Positions 45,124-56,849 of a stretch of 64,000 nt of DNA are shown one piece after another. This DNA is from Zoroaster sp. YZ-2022 (Eukaryota > Echinodermata > Asteroidea > Forcipulatida > Zoroasteridae), in the NCBI GenBank assembly GCA_029582265.1, contig CM055823.1:8416020-8480019 (forward strand), in the 5' to 3' direction. Under the pieces are notes generated by a model that saw only the letters and a program-made list of their open reading frames with translations, searched no databases and was not told the DNA's origin. The translations under genes and the position numbers were made by a program. The stretch's first letter is position 1; each line of letters begins with the position of its first letter.

Positions 45124-47750
45124 TTATGTGCAGTGATGTATTTCTCCGGTAGGACAATCTCTCCTATAATGACCCTTTCCGCCGCACTTATAACAAGTAA
45201 ATTCTTTCTGAGAATTACCACCGTTCGGTGAGTACGTCCACTTGGTTGTTGATTGCGATCCACTTTTAACTGGAAATATTTGATAACCTACATCTTTGGT
45301 TAAACTTGATATCATTTCATGGAGAGCTTTCAATTGCTCGCACAGTGCACCGGTCTGCTTATCAACTTCATTTTTGGTGATTGTGTCCACTTGTCTGGCG
45401 TATTTATTAGCTCGCAAGTCCTTTGCAGCATTTTGTTCTGGCTGACGCTGTTTTTCTGAATTGAGAAATGACTCCGTCCCCAATGCTGCCCTTATTGCCT
45501 CATCCAATGTTTTCGGATGGGCCCTAAAGATGCCAGCCCGCACCTCCCCATTCTGAATGGCATCCAGATAGTGCCCCCGTGCCAGTCTTTCTCTCGAGTC
45601 CCGGGGAAGTTCTGGATAAGCTAGCTCCGTCAATCGCCGTATGGCTTGACCAAGTTCTTGTAACGTCTCATTTTCTTTTCTCTTTCTGCCCCGCAATTCA
45701 GTCAAGAATGTTTCCGCTTGCTCTCCTGGGCCAAAACGCCGATCGAGTCGGCAGTCAATTCGTCGAAACTAAGTTTCTCTCCTGCTGATTCATCCCCCAG
45801 TACTTGTTGTGCTGCTCCCTTCAAGCTGGCCGCCAAGAAAAACGCCTTTTCTTCCGCTGTCCAGCCGTTAATTACTGCACAAGACCCAAAATGTGCCTTG
45901 TAATCACGCCAGGGTATTAATTATTCCTTCAAATCTATCAGGGATGAGACTGGGTTTTCGTTGTGCTCGGTTATGCCTTCTGTCACGTTCAGGTGTAACT
46001 GCCATCGGTGAAGTTATCAATTGCTCCAATGGAGTTATTTGCCGTCCCACGGTCGCACTCCATTCCGGCTGGTTAAATCCTTCCACTACTGAATTGGGCC
46101 CTGTCATTGGACTCGCCCGCTGTCCCACGGTTGCACTCCATCCCAGCTGGTTAAATGCTTCCACTCTCGAAGTGTCCTCTGCCATTGGAGTCGCCCCCTG
46201 TCCCACGGTCGCACTCCATCCTGGCTGGGTAAATCCTTCCACTACTGACGTGGCACCTGCCATTGGAGTCGTCCGCTGTTCCGCGGTCGCACTCCATCCC
46301 GGCTGATTAAATCCTTCCACTACCGAAGTGGCCCCTGCCATTGGAGTCGCCCGCTGTTCCGCGGTCGTACTCCATCCCGGCTGGTTAAATGCTTCCACTC
46401 TCGAAGTGTCCCCTGCCAGTGGAGTTGCCCGCTGTCCCACGGTCGCACTCCATCCCGGCTGGGTAAATCATTCCACTCTTGAAGTAGCCCCTGTCATTGG
46501 AGTCGCCCTCTGTCCCACGGTCGCACTCCATCCCGGCTGGTTAAATCCTTCCACTCTCGAAGTGGCCCCTGCCATTGGAGTCGCCCGCTTTCCCACGTTC
46601 GCACTCCATTCCGGCTGGTTAAATCCTTCCACTATACTGAAGTGGGCCCCGCCATTGGAGTCGTCCGTTGTTCCGCAGTCGCACTCCACCCCGGCTGGGT
46701 AAATCCTTCCATTCTCGAAGTGGCCCCTGCCATTGGAGTCGCCCGCTGTCCCACAGTCAAGCTCCTTCCCGGCTGGTGATGACTTGACACCCCTAGTGCA
46801 AATCCCGCCTGTGGAGTTATCCGCCGTTCCCCGGTCACACTCCACCCTGGCTGATTAAATCCTTCCACTGCTGAAGTGGCCCCAGCCATTGGAGTCGCCT
46901 GCTGTCCCGCAGTCACGCTCCTTCCCGGCTGGTGGTGACTTGACACCCCTGGTGCAAATCCAGCCTGTGGAGTTATCCACTGTTCCTCGGTCGCATTCCA
47001 CCCCGGCTGATGATGACTTGGCACCCCTGGTGCAAATCCAGCCTGTGGAGTTATCCGCCGTTCCTCGGTCGCACTCCAGCCCGGCTGATGATGACTTGGC
47101 AACCCTGGTGCAAATCCAGCCTGTGGAGTTATCCGCTGGTCTGCGGTAGTACTCCACCCTGGCTGATGAAGACGTTGCTGTTCCTGCTCAAATGAAAGTA
47201 TTGGTGAGTAAGTATGAGTTAAATTGGGATCCCATCTCACCTGTCGTTGCTGTGATCCTCCTGCTGCTGATGTGTGTACTGCTTGGTGTGGCTGTGGTGT
47301 TTCCATTGTTGTCTCTAGTGGTTCAGCTATTCCTACAACCGATGATTTTGATCCTCCTGCCAACGGCGTAGACATTATACGACGTTTGAAGAGGTGTCTG
47401 TGTCATGTAGAGCCCTGACAACCCAACTGGCAATCGCCCGTTGATATTTCCGCCGTTCCCGCTCTTTGCATGTCCCATTCCTCTTGCCCCGTACGTGGTG
47501 TAGTCTGCGGTTCCACGCGCCGCTCTCCTGCAGTTTTCACCGGTGTAAGGTCGATAAACGCAGTCGTTCTTACTGGTGAGACTGTCAGAGTGGAGGGTGT
47601 CTCTGCTCGTTGGAGCACGATGCTGGCAGTAGTAGTTACTGTTGATGGTGTTGTCTGAAAAGATCCCCTTGGTCCGGGATAATGGAATTCCACGTCCGAA
47701 TCCACTTGCTCAACCCAACCCGTCTGGATCAAGTCCTCCACACGTTCCAT
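45124..47750 (-). pseudogene. gag of a Ty3/gypsy-like element with 26-residue repeats
   Basis: Read from high to low coordinates. A short N-terminal frame (47750-47403, MERVEDLIQTGWVEQVDSD) is followed by about 15 tandem copies of a 26-residue (78-bp) repeat in two types: HQPGWSATEERRITPQAGFA (47150-46800) and NQPGWSATVGQRATPMAGAT (46900-45990). Next is a capsid-like part (TWRDYKAHFGSCAVINGW, EEKAFFLAASLKGAAQQVLG; 45915-45720), then LTELRGRKRKENETLQELGQ and a CCHC zinc knuckle CYKCGGKGHYRRDC (about 45190-45149), with a stop at 45124. Frameshifts near 45910 and 45715 and stops in the repeat region make it non-functional here. Capsid spacing and the zinc knuckle are as in Ty3/gypsy Gag. The repeat-rich N-terminus is unusual. 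Confidence 0.85.
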
Positions 47751-47834
47751 GATTGTAGCAATGTGTAAATCTCTGTTTTATCCTCAAGCTGTATCTCAGT
47801 CGACTCCTTTGGTGGATCCCACCGCTGCCACCAA

Positions 47835-48632
47835 TGTAATGTTTGTCTTAGCCTATTCCTTAAGCGCACGGGTAGCGTGATAAGCTTCTGAGCAACAGGT
47901 TCCTGCGGTGGTGGATCGCAGCTTCCAAGTCAATGAATGCAGCTCTGAGTTGTTCACAGTGAGGATCCCATGCAGATCATAGTGAGGATCGCATGCAGGT
48001 CTTACACAGTGAGGATCCTATAACATAAACAGTGATGATCGCGTGAGGATCGCTTGATCCCATACAGATAACAGTGAGGATCCCATGCAGATCACAGTGA
48101 GGATCGCACGAGGATCGCGTGAGGATCCCATACAGATAATAATGAGGATCCCATGCAGATCACAGTGAGGATCGCATGCAGATCTTACACAGTGAGGATC
48201 CTATACCAATAACAGTGAGGATCGCGTGAGGATCCCATACAGAAAACAGTGAGGATCGCGTGAGGATCGCGTGAGGATCCCATTCAGATAACGGTGAGGA
48301 TCCCAGTTACACTAATACTAAAGTAAATGGACACCAGAAACGGTTTTCTATGGTGATTACATAGCAGCAAGAACAACACACTTTATTCAGAACAACTTCT
48401 CCTTATAATTATAGGATCTCAACCCCTATACAACGCATGTAAAATCAAGTCATGTACAAAACATATGACCTATACATAGTACAGTAAGTAACTGACCAAT
48501 CAGTGTTGTGAGTGACCCCTAATGCATGATGTAAACATAGGTGACTAGAGCGGAATGTTCCATTGTGTAAAAGGTGATAAATATTGCAGGGTGAACTCAG
48601 ATAGGACTAAAATCATGGATCATTACATTACA
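47835..48632 (-). mobile_element. 5' LTR of the minus-strand retrotransposon
   Basis: 798 bp, beginning TGTAATGTTTGTCTTAGCCT and ending ATCATTACATTACA on the + strand, with TG...CA ends. It contains a longer GTGAGGATCGCGTGAGGATC array (about 47955-48305) than its partner. On the minus strand the LTR is followed directly by TTGGTGGCAGCGGTGGGATC, a plausible primer-binding/leader region of gypsy-type elements. No clear matching target duplication flanks the whole element. Confidence 0.9.
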
Positions 48633-49044
48633 ATGGGCAATTAACCCCAACCTTCATAAATCATCCAATATCCTCTTTGCACAATGGAAGGATTTTGAAG
48701 GATTGAGGTTATCAGAAAATTGCAGTGGTGAAGGATTTAGAAGAATTTCGGGCAAATATGATTATTTGTTTCGTGGATCGATTATATGACATTGTATGAA
48801 AATGGAGGATTGAGGTTACATGTTGGTCTGTCCAAAAAATAATTCTAGAGGATTGAGGTTATGAGGCCTACATGTGTGTAGCTATGTTTTAGTACATGCA
48901 CATCTAGGTTTATTGTAGGTATTGCAAGGTCAGTGCTTGGTCAGTGGACACTGTTTATTGTTCCATGCATGCAGGGAGGGTCCCTGGCCATGTATCACAT
49001 ATTAGAAAAACATGTGTGCATTCATGCAGTCTGCATACCAATAC

Positions 49045-49555
49045 TAGGTTCGACAGTAGCATGTGACCACTCCTTTTTGAAGTTGTTGTGGTCCTGAAAA
49101 AGACTGGTGGAATTTGTGTTGGTCTTGAAAAAGATCAGTCGGTTTGTGAGAGTTGTGCTTCGTCTCTCTGCTGCTTATGTCACCGGTTCAGTCGTGGTCT
49201 TGGACGGGTGAATAAGGCGCTCAATTTTCGTTCTTGCTCTGGAAATATTCCATGCATGGGTTAAATAGTCCATGGAGCTTGGTGTTGGATCTGCTCAGTT
49301 TTGTATGTTGTCGGAATGATTTGGTACGGCCTTCGATTGGGGGTACGGGGGTGGGGATGGGTCACTGGACGATAGAGAGTGGGTCCAAGTGGCACACCCA
49401 TGCAAAATCATGTCGATTCAAGTTGATTGCTTTAATTTGTTGAAAAAACATCATACAGTCTTTATGTTTGTATGTTATTTATCAATTCAGAAATGTTAAT
49501 GTGTAACCAAACAATGTTTGAGTTATAGATTTGAAAGCTATATCTCAACAATCTT
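49045..49555 (+). repeat. Duplicated ~510-bp segment, copy 1
   Basis: From TAGGTTCGACAGTAGCATGT through GTTGTGGTCCTGAAAAAGAC and TGGTGTTGGATCTGCTCAGT to TTATAGATTTGAAAGCTAT it matches 52071-52575. Both copies contain a 60-70 codon open frame (49234 and 52273) that is only moderately conserved and shows indels. I regard it as a non-coding repeat. Confidence 0.85.
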
Positions 49556-49984
49556 TATACCAATAGTCAGGGGCGGATCCAAAGTGGAACAAAGTGGGGG
49601 CACACATCACAAAAAGTCCACACAAGAAGTGTGATAATTTACCACATTTCTTATAAAAATAGGACACCTATAGCTATACCCTTCCCCCTCCAATTGGTTC
49701 CACCAAAAAAGGCACATATCCCTCCACTGCCCCCCTCCCAGATCAACCAATGCCAAGAGCAAAAAGCAGATGTTCCCCTTAAAGAATGAACTTTTGAGAA
49801 TCTCTTAATCACTGATGATGGAATCATGATACACTAAGGTTAACCATTTACTCACTGAATTTGTTATAGTTAAGTTGATCTCTTATAACATCAGACTCAT
49901 CACTGCGCTACAATACCTTTTATGACGAATCATTTGTTTTCCCAAGAGGTTCTGATACCCTATTGACTCAAAATGTTTTGATCT
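49556..49984. other. Non-coding stretch, possible hAT terminus
   Basis: CAGGGGCGGATCCAAAG at about 49567 faces an inverted GGATCCGCCCATG at 51831-51843. This resembles a hAT-style terminal pair spanning 2.3 kb, but flanking target duplications do not match, so it is only a suggestion. Confidence 0.3.
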
Positions 49985-50004
49985 GGAATTGGATTCTCAT
50001 ATCC

Positions 50005-50150
50005 TGGGGGATATAGGGTGTATATGGGGTGTATATGGGGTGTGTATGGGGTGTATATGGGGTGTGTATGGGGTGTATATGGGGGTGTATATGGGGTGTA
50101 TATGGGTTGTATATGGGGTGTATATAGGGTGTATATAGGGTGTATTTAAA
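50005..50150. repeat. 12-bp tandem repeat (GGTGTATATGGG)n
   Basis: About 12 units of GGGTGTATATGG / GGGTGTGTATGG. It is reminiscent of the GTGTATGGGG part of the array at 3323, but there is no CCATGG core. Confidence 0.9.
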
Positions 50151-51467
50151 CCCAAACATTTAAAAAGTGGGTGATCGATGAATCATCCAGGGGTGATCAA
50201 TGAAATCATCCCCAAATATCCCCCTTTTATAAAACAACATTCTGTCATATTTTCTCTGTCCCCTTCATGAACATTATGACGATTCATAATAATTCTTCAT
50301 GATTTTATTTTTGAAATGTACCCCCGAATATGCACATCTATAGAATCCTAAAGCTTCCGGAGTCCGTAGGCCTTCCACGGACCTCACGCCTTTTTGGCTT
50401 CACGCTACAGGCTTTCCGAGGCTTTACCGTAGCTTTTCAGATAAATTATTTATGGTGATGTACTATGCACTTATCTCTTTATAATTCAAATCTCAAAGTT
50501 TACTTTCCATGGAGGGGTTAATGTTTCAAAAGGTTCACATAATGTCGACTGGCATTGTATATGTGCACGTAGGCGTCTACAAGGTAATGTAAATACAACT
50601 TGTATTCTATAAAGAAACCACTTGGGTGGCCCTCCCATTAACAACAATGCATTTTCTGCCTCTCAGTGCCGTCTGTCTGAAGTTCAGGTGTACTTATATA
50701 GATAACAGAAAAATATAACTCATATCACACCAACATCAGTAAACAGTTTTTGGAGATATAATTCTGATCAAGTTAATAATAAACCTTTAAGTTCAACTAT
50801 GTATTCATAGACATTGGGTGGTGCTGTTTAATGATGATGATTGAAGAGGGTAAATAAAGACAGAAGCACGATAACGTATGGCACATTCGCGCCTAAAATA
50901 ACGTTTGGAATTCCCAATAATTGTATAAGGTAACACTCATTGGCGGCGATTTCTTGAGTAAAAGATGATAGTGCAGTCCCATTTAGTGACACTTTACCTC
51001 TGTTGATTGTTAAATCAGATTGTATATTTAGTACAGAATGATGTTTTGTCCTTATAGGAATAATTGACCTTAGTTTAAAAGGTACCATAAATGAACCAAT
51101 TGGTCAAAACGGTGGAGTGACATATTTCGGTTTATCAAACAGATGATTTTATTTGCAGGTTAGTTTCCTTCCTCCATGGTTTGTGTTCGAGTGAGTTTGG
51201 CCATTTTGAATATGTGATTTTGCCATTATGTTTACTGCTTGTTTCACATCTGTGTGATTAATGGACGGATTATGTTTTGAAATCTCATGGTTCATATTTT
51301 GAGGCTTCCAAGCAGTTTTCGAGTGTTGGACTCATGTGTTGTTTTGGGATGCCAAGTGAATAGTAGTTTGGACGGATGAGTTTTGGATGGTTTGTTATGC
51401 ATGATAGGTGTGTAATTCTCAATCTTCTCTGGAAAATATCGATGTCACTCGAAAGGGTTGAACGGGT
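50151..51467. other. Non-coding stretch
   Basis: No gene is seen. TTTCCTTCCTCCATGG at about 51165 recurs near 40868 and 63350 and marks a dispersed-repeat edge. The minus-strand open frame at 50828-51088 has no recognisable domain. Confidence 0.35.
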
Positions 51468-51625
<158 letters not shown>

Positions 51626-51703
51626 TCGTCATAAAATCGTCATAAAAAATATATTTAAAAAAATAATAAAAAAGAGGAAGAGAGAGAGAGAGAGAGAGAG
51701 AGA

Positions 51704-52070
51704 GGCGGGAGGGGAGGGGAGAACGCACTCCCATTCCCACAGTGTGCGGGATAAACAGAAGGAGGTGAACTACTTAGTACTGTACTGAAAAATAATTGTT
51801 TTTGATTCTCAGCCCCCCCTAAAAAATGTTCTGGATCCGCCCATGATAGGTTTGTAATAAACTGTTCAATTTGTTCTGCAATTGGGGTATTTATTAGACT
51901 AGTGTTATTTAGTTTGGTTTTAGTAAAGTGTTCATGTGAAAACCGTTTTGTTTTCTGTTTCGATTGTGAACGTTTTGCTCTTTTCGTTAGTTTCCGTTTT
52001 GCCATTGTCAGTTATTAACTTGGTTTTAAATAATATATACTTATATTTGTATTGTATTATTTATTAGATG
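51704..52070. other. Non-coding stretch between the duplicated segments
   Basis: It contains the possible inverted hAT-like terminus at 51831-51843. A minus-strand frame (51655-52005) starting MAKRKLTKRAKRSQSKQKTK is basic and lysine-rich at its start but without domain support. Confidence 0.3.
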
Positions 52071-52575
52071 GTAGGTTTGACAGTAGCATGTGACCACTCT
52101 ATTTTGAAGTTGTTGTGGTCCTGAAAAAGACCGGTGGAATTTGTGTTGGTCTTGAAAAAGATCAGTCGGTCTGTGAGAGTTGTGCTTCGTCTCTCTGCCG
52201 CTTATGTCAACGGTTCAGTAGTGGTTGACGGGTGAATAAGGCGTTCAATTTACGGCTATCTCCAGATCGTTCTTGCTCTGGAAATATTACATGCATGGGT
52301 TAAATAGTCCATGGAGCTTGGTGTTGGATCTGCTCAGTTTTGTATGTTGTCGGAATGATTTGGTACGGCCTTCGATTGCCGGAGTGGGGGTGGGTCAGGG
52401 GACGGTAGAGAGTGGGTCCAAGTGGCATACCCATGCAAAATCATGTCAAAGTTGATTGCTTTATTATGTTGAAAAAACACCATACAATCTTTTTGTTTGT
52501 ATGTTATTTATCAATTCAGAAATGTTAATGTGTAACCAAACAATGTTTGAGTTATAGATTTGAAAGCTATCTCAA
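52071..52575 (+). repeat. Duplicated ~510-bp segment, copy 2
   Basis: Direct copy of 49045-49555, with an extra GGCTATCTCCAGATC insertion near 52253 and small indels. Confidence 0.85.
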
Positions 52576-52619
52576 CTTCAAAGATCAACATTTATTGTAA
52601 AGGTTCTATGGTCCGATCC

Positions 52620-54300
52620 CAGGGTAGTACGATCACGGGTTAACATTATTTTGAAGCGATAAGTAGGCCTATATCGCTCTAGTCTGTGACGTCAACATTC
52701 ATTATTACTTTACAGTTAGAGTTCATCATCAGTATAGTTCCGGCAAGTGGTTCCATCCAGGGACTATTTAATGGGCCTATATTTTATCCAGTGATATCAC
52801 TACTCTATACTTGCCGGACGACACAACAACTTTAGTCCGCTATACGTCACTATTCATTATTATGTAACCCCGACCAAAATATGGTCTCAGGTTAAAAGTG
52901 TATTTTATCAACAATATGTTTCATATTGTTGTTATTTTCTTTTGCTTATTTATTTCCATGTATTTCTTACTCTCCCTGTGCTTTCTATTAAGCCCATGGA
53001 GACCCTTTAATTGTAATCTGTGGTCAGGGTGCTCTGCTAGTCTCTAAATCCTTGCTCTTTGATCTTCACCTACTGTCTATTCAAGCATGCCCTTAATCTT
53101 CTAGCTTCCTGGAAGATGTTGAGCTACACCTCTTGTAGGCTCTGTTTAACTTAGGGTGTGTATTACTTGTGTAGACCATGGAGGATCCTCCATGTGTAGA
53201 CCCACAAAAACTTTCCAGGTTGTAAATGCTACTATTACTTCCTTACCCTTGACCACATTTTCACAGCTTCCCCAAGCTGTGAAGCCATAAAAACTTATCT
53301 ACCCGTCACCCCCTTCATTACTAAACTGACCAATCAACTTGAGAGCCATGAGTGATGTTTTTCAAACTATCCAATGAGGACTTTGGCTGATCTCCGCTCA
53401 GGCATGGTCAGGGTGCTGGTTCGGCCCCAAATTTTGGGTAGGCCAGACATTCCACCATTTGCCTCGGATCGAGCTGGTCGTACTTTCCTGCGCTTCAACT
53501 TTTTCTAAAGTGCTTGCCAGCATTTTCTGATCTTCAACTTTTCTTGGAGTGCTTGTCAGCACATCATCTTTCAAGCACTCCCTGCAAGCAGCTTTCAATT
53601 TCATATGAGTATTGGCTCTCTATTCAGGCTCGGATGACTGGACCAAACAACATTTGCGAAGAGACCTAGACTGGCCCTCTAGACGTCGCTTTCCGAGGTC
53701 ACAACCCAGAAGACCTCGTCCAGTCAACCGAGACCATCATCCTGCAAGTATACAATTTTATTATGTCTTGCAACCCTCTTTGACAAGAGATCACGTGAAG
53801 TATCGTCGCTGGAGCAAGTATCGTCGCTGGAGCAAGTATCGTCGCTGGGGCTCCGACTGACTTTTGCGGACTTCGCCCCGTAGGACGCGAATCGCGGTTT
53901 TTATTTTTATACTCTGTATTGGCAACTATTTGGGGCTCACTATTGTTTTGACTTAACTTGTCAGGATCCTGATATTAATTGTGTGATTTATATTTTTGAC
54001 ATTTGACAAAGAGATTTATTTTAACAACAAATCAAGAGTTTCTTTTAGTGCATATAAATCTTGAGTTTTCCACCCTTGTGGTTATTTCAAAAGGGAATTG
54101 TTTAATGTTTTCGGTTCCCGCTATATTTTGAAGGCGAATTTTGGGTTACAATTACAATAGAGTTGATTATCAGTATAGTTCCGGCAAGTTCCAGGGACTA
54201 TATCTATAAGGACCTACATTTTATCCCGTGATATCACTAGTCGATCAAGATCTGACGATACAGCAGCTCTAGTCAGCGACGTCTCCATTATATTTTAGGA
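52620..54300. repeat. ~140-bp imperfect repeats split by a solo LTR
   Basis: GTATAGTTCCGGCAAGT, CCAGGGACTAT, TTTTATCC-GTGATATCACTA and a CAGC-CTAGTC-GACGTC-type tail occur at 52718-52860 and again at 54163-54296. A third, partial relative (CGCTCTAGTCTGTGACGTCA) lies at 52660-52710. The solo LTR sits between the second and third units. Confidence 0.65.
52863..54150. mobile_element. Solo LTR, 1.29 kb, with 4-bp target duplication
   Basis: It starts TGTAACCCCGACC and ends TTTTGGGTTACA, the TG...CA ends with an inverted TGTAACCC/GGGTTACA. It is flanked on both sides by ATTA. The interior has a 15-bp repeat (AAGTATCGTCGCTGG, three copies at about 53798-53850). The open frames inside (53398-53604 minus, 53612-53860 plus) are unrecognised and may be chance. 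No internal retroelement region is adjacent, so it is a solo LTR formed by LTR-LTR recombination. Confidence 0.65.
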
Positions 54301-54660
54301 AATCGGTGAGTTTGCTTCAGGGTCTCTCAAAATGTCATTTTTTCTGTCAGTTACACTTAAAACCTATATAAAGTTGTATCTAAAATTGTTTGTCATATAA
54401 TAGTGTGGCGAAAATCACTTTTCTCCAGAAGCAAATCTTACACTTACAGAACAAGGGTTAAACTTAAGCTATACTGTGTTGATTTCTTAATCTAAATTTA
54501 TTAGAGCCTCAGTAGCCTCACACCAGTACTTAAACATGTAAAATCTTTGGAATAGCATTATTAGATGTAATAATCTTTTATTAAGAATTACTCTAGAATT
54601 ACACTTACCTGTGTTGTCAGCAAGCATTTAACTTATTCCTTGTTTATTTAGATAAAGGTT
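54301..54660. other. Non-coding stretch without recognisable feature
   Basis: AT-rich with no gene or repeat recognised. Confidence 0.35.
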
Positions 54661-54664
54661 AACA

Positions 54665-54943
54665 AACAGGATTTCATTTCATTTCATTTATTAATTTCTC
54701 AGGTAAAAACATTAAAATACAGACATTATAAATCAAATACATATTAAACAAGAGGCAAGAATTAATAAATATACACAAATTGATTAGACAATAAACATTT
54801 TAAAGACAGGACAAATGGCACACCTGAAGGATTACAAAAAAGTAAACTTAATTACTATCGAGTTGTTTTCCGACTGCCATTAGACAATACATAAAACCAA
54901 AAAAGAAGACAATTAAAATTGCACTAAAAAAAGATATAGAAAT

Positions 54944-54991
<48 letters not shown>

Positions 54992-55625
54992 TACAAAAAA
55001 ATAAATACTAAAAAAAAAATATACTCAAAAGATAAAAAGTTATTTAATTTCTGTCATAGCTACCCCTGAACCTGGCACCAGCAAATGATCTCTGAGTAAT
55101 TTAGTAAATGAGCTAAGGCTAAAAACAATGGCATCTTTGACTTCCGAGGGCAAAGCATCCGTAGCATCCCACAGCCTGGGAAAACGGTTAAAAAGAGAGT
55201 GATGCGCTGCATTTGTCCTCGCCCTTTGGTGTTGAAATTTAACAATATTAGAGTGTCTAGGGTTAACAACAACAATGTTATCAATAGGTAAATCAAACTT
55301 GTTGTGTAAGCATTTAACAACAAACAATGGCAAGAAAATGAATCCTGTTATTTAACAATGGGAGGCCCAATTGAAAGCAGCGGTCTGTATAGCACATTTC
55401 CCTATCAGAGTTAAACACAGCCCTTCTATGTAAGCCTAGACAAAAACGAGTAAATCGTCTCTGAACTCTTTCCAATGTGTCCTGCTGGGTAGATAAAGCA
55501 GGGCACCATACAGGTGCTGCATACTCTAGTAAAGGCCTACTTATAGAACAGTATAATGTAGTAAGAATTTTAGTATTTCCTTGAGGAGCTATAATTTCTA
55601 AAGAACACTTCCAGATTTAATGTTA
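54665..55625 (-). pseudogene. 3' end of a second LINE (C-terminus of ORF2)
   Basis: On the minus strand, 55620-55335 reads LYCSISRPLLEYAAPVWCPA, LSTQQDTLERVQRRFTRFCL, RCFQLGLPLLNNRIHFL, the usual sequence after the RT domain of CR1/jockey-like LINEs. After a frameshift near 55330 the frame 55333-55040 continues VVKCLHNKFDLPIDNI, HHSLFNRFPRLWDATDALPS, FSLSSFTKLLRDHLL and stops. The 3' UTR and A/T-rich tail lie at 55040-54665. The RT core is absent, so it is 5'-truncated. It is a different family from the LINE at 34500. Confidence 0.85.
54941..54986. repeat. (AT)n microsatellite
   Basis: A run of about 22 AT dinucleotides inside the A/T-rich 3' part of the second LINE relic. Confidence 0.95.
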
Positions 55626-55867
55626 ATGAGAGAATGCAAGTCAACATTAATGATTTATGCAACGTTAAGTTTTGCCAATGTAAAGTACTTGTGTAGTGAC
55701 AGCAGTGTTCACACACACACGGCAAGTTCGTATCTGTGAGAATGTATTACATTTTCTACAAGACATGCACTTTGACCTTGCAGTAGAGAAACTTCACGTA
55801 AACTTTATCAATGAGTTAATTAATGTTAATTTTAGACAGTGGATTGAATATGCAAGATCAAGTAGTG

Positions 55868-56060
55868 AAGCGCCAATCACTTTTGGTCGCACGCACATCT
55901 TGTTTACTAGCTTAACCAATTACTTTTGGTCGCACGCGCATTGTTTACTAGTTTGACCAATCACTTTTGGTCGCAAGCCCATGCGCACATTGTAAATTGC
56001 GAGCTACAGAAATCTATAAAAGGCGCGCAGCGCAGCAGGTCGAGTTGCCCAGTTCGTGAC
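55868..56060 (+). promoter_or_regulatory. Candidate promoter: three CCAAT repeats plus TATA box
   Basis: Three tandem ~48-bp units each carry CCAATCACTTTTGGTCGCA or a close variant (55871, 55914, 55957), giving evenly spaced CCAAT boxes. They are followed by TCTATAAAAGGCGCGC (TATA at about 56014). An initiator-like CCCAGTTCGTG lies about 33 bases downstream of the TATA box. No protein-coding start is obvious after it. It could drive a non-coding RNA or be the promoter part of a transposon. Confidence 0.5.
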
Positions 56061-56108
56061 TTGGACTGACCCGGTGATTTAGCAAAGGCGCCGTGCGTTA
56101 CTGTGTGC

Positions 56109-56134
56109 ATGGAGGTATTTTCTACCTCCATGGT
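56109..56134 (+). other. Perfect 10-bp hairpin
   Basis: CATGGAGGTA-TTTTCT-TACCTCCATG forms a perfect stem of 10 base pairs about 80 bases after the putative transcription start. It does not match the histone mRNA stem-loop consensus. Similar GGAGG...CCTCC palindromes occur at 63351-63379. Confidence 0.6.
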
Positions 56135-56849
56135 ATAATAATATACACGGAAGTAACATATGGCGTCTTCTGTTTACTCTCGGTGTTCATTTTGATACGT
56201 CATCCCTTTTCGCTGGTTTACAAGTCCGCTGGTACTATATCGTGGATTTCATAGTGGATGTTCAATGGGTCTTTATCGGGAACCAGTGCAGGGCGGGAAA
56301 TTTCAAAAATCGAAGAAGCGGGGTCTAATTTTTTCGGTCAAATTGCAACAAAATTATAAAGAGAAAAACATGACCACAACAATAAATTGTTACCTGAACA
56401 CAACATAAACAAGGTTCGATAGTCAATTTAATGTGAGAGTTCTCGTTGTAGTCCATCTTTAATATTCTGTCCTCCAATCTAAAAAGTGAAGGGTATCACA
56501 TCCCCCGACCCACCGATCGACGCCCATGATTAGAACGGTCTAGTATAGATGTTTACAAAGTTACTTTCTTACATGATAATGCCTAAAACAATACCTCAAA
56601 ACTGCAATTATTTTGTACATTGTAACATTCTAGAAAAAACAAATACTACAAAAGGAAAAAGCAAAGAGAAACACGTGACCACAAGAAGCGAGGTATGCAC
56701 CCCACTAAATAGTGAGGAATTCATTCGCCGAACTGTTTATCATAAAGGGTATGCCCTAAAATGTTTCTGAAAAACAAAGATTTGAGGCCCATGGCAATTG
56801 ATGGATTGTGTAAAAAATGGCCCAATATGATAACCTGGGATCCTTGGGA
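56135..56849. other. Non-coding stretch without recognisable gene
   Basis: A small open frame at 56549-56770 has no domain. GCACCCCACTAAATAGTG at about 56697 resembles the edge of the dispersed repeat at 28640. Confidence 0.35.

Noticed and set aside
49234..49443. Small gene conserved between 49234 and 52273
   Set aside because: The similarity extends evenly across the whole 510-bp duplicated segment, and the frames diverge by indels, which speaks for a non-coding repeat.
56109..56134. Histone mRNA stem-loop
   Set aside because: The stem and loop do not match the histone consensus, and no histone coding sequence is nearby.
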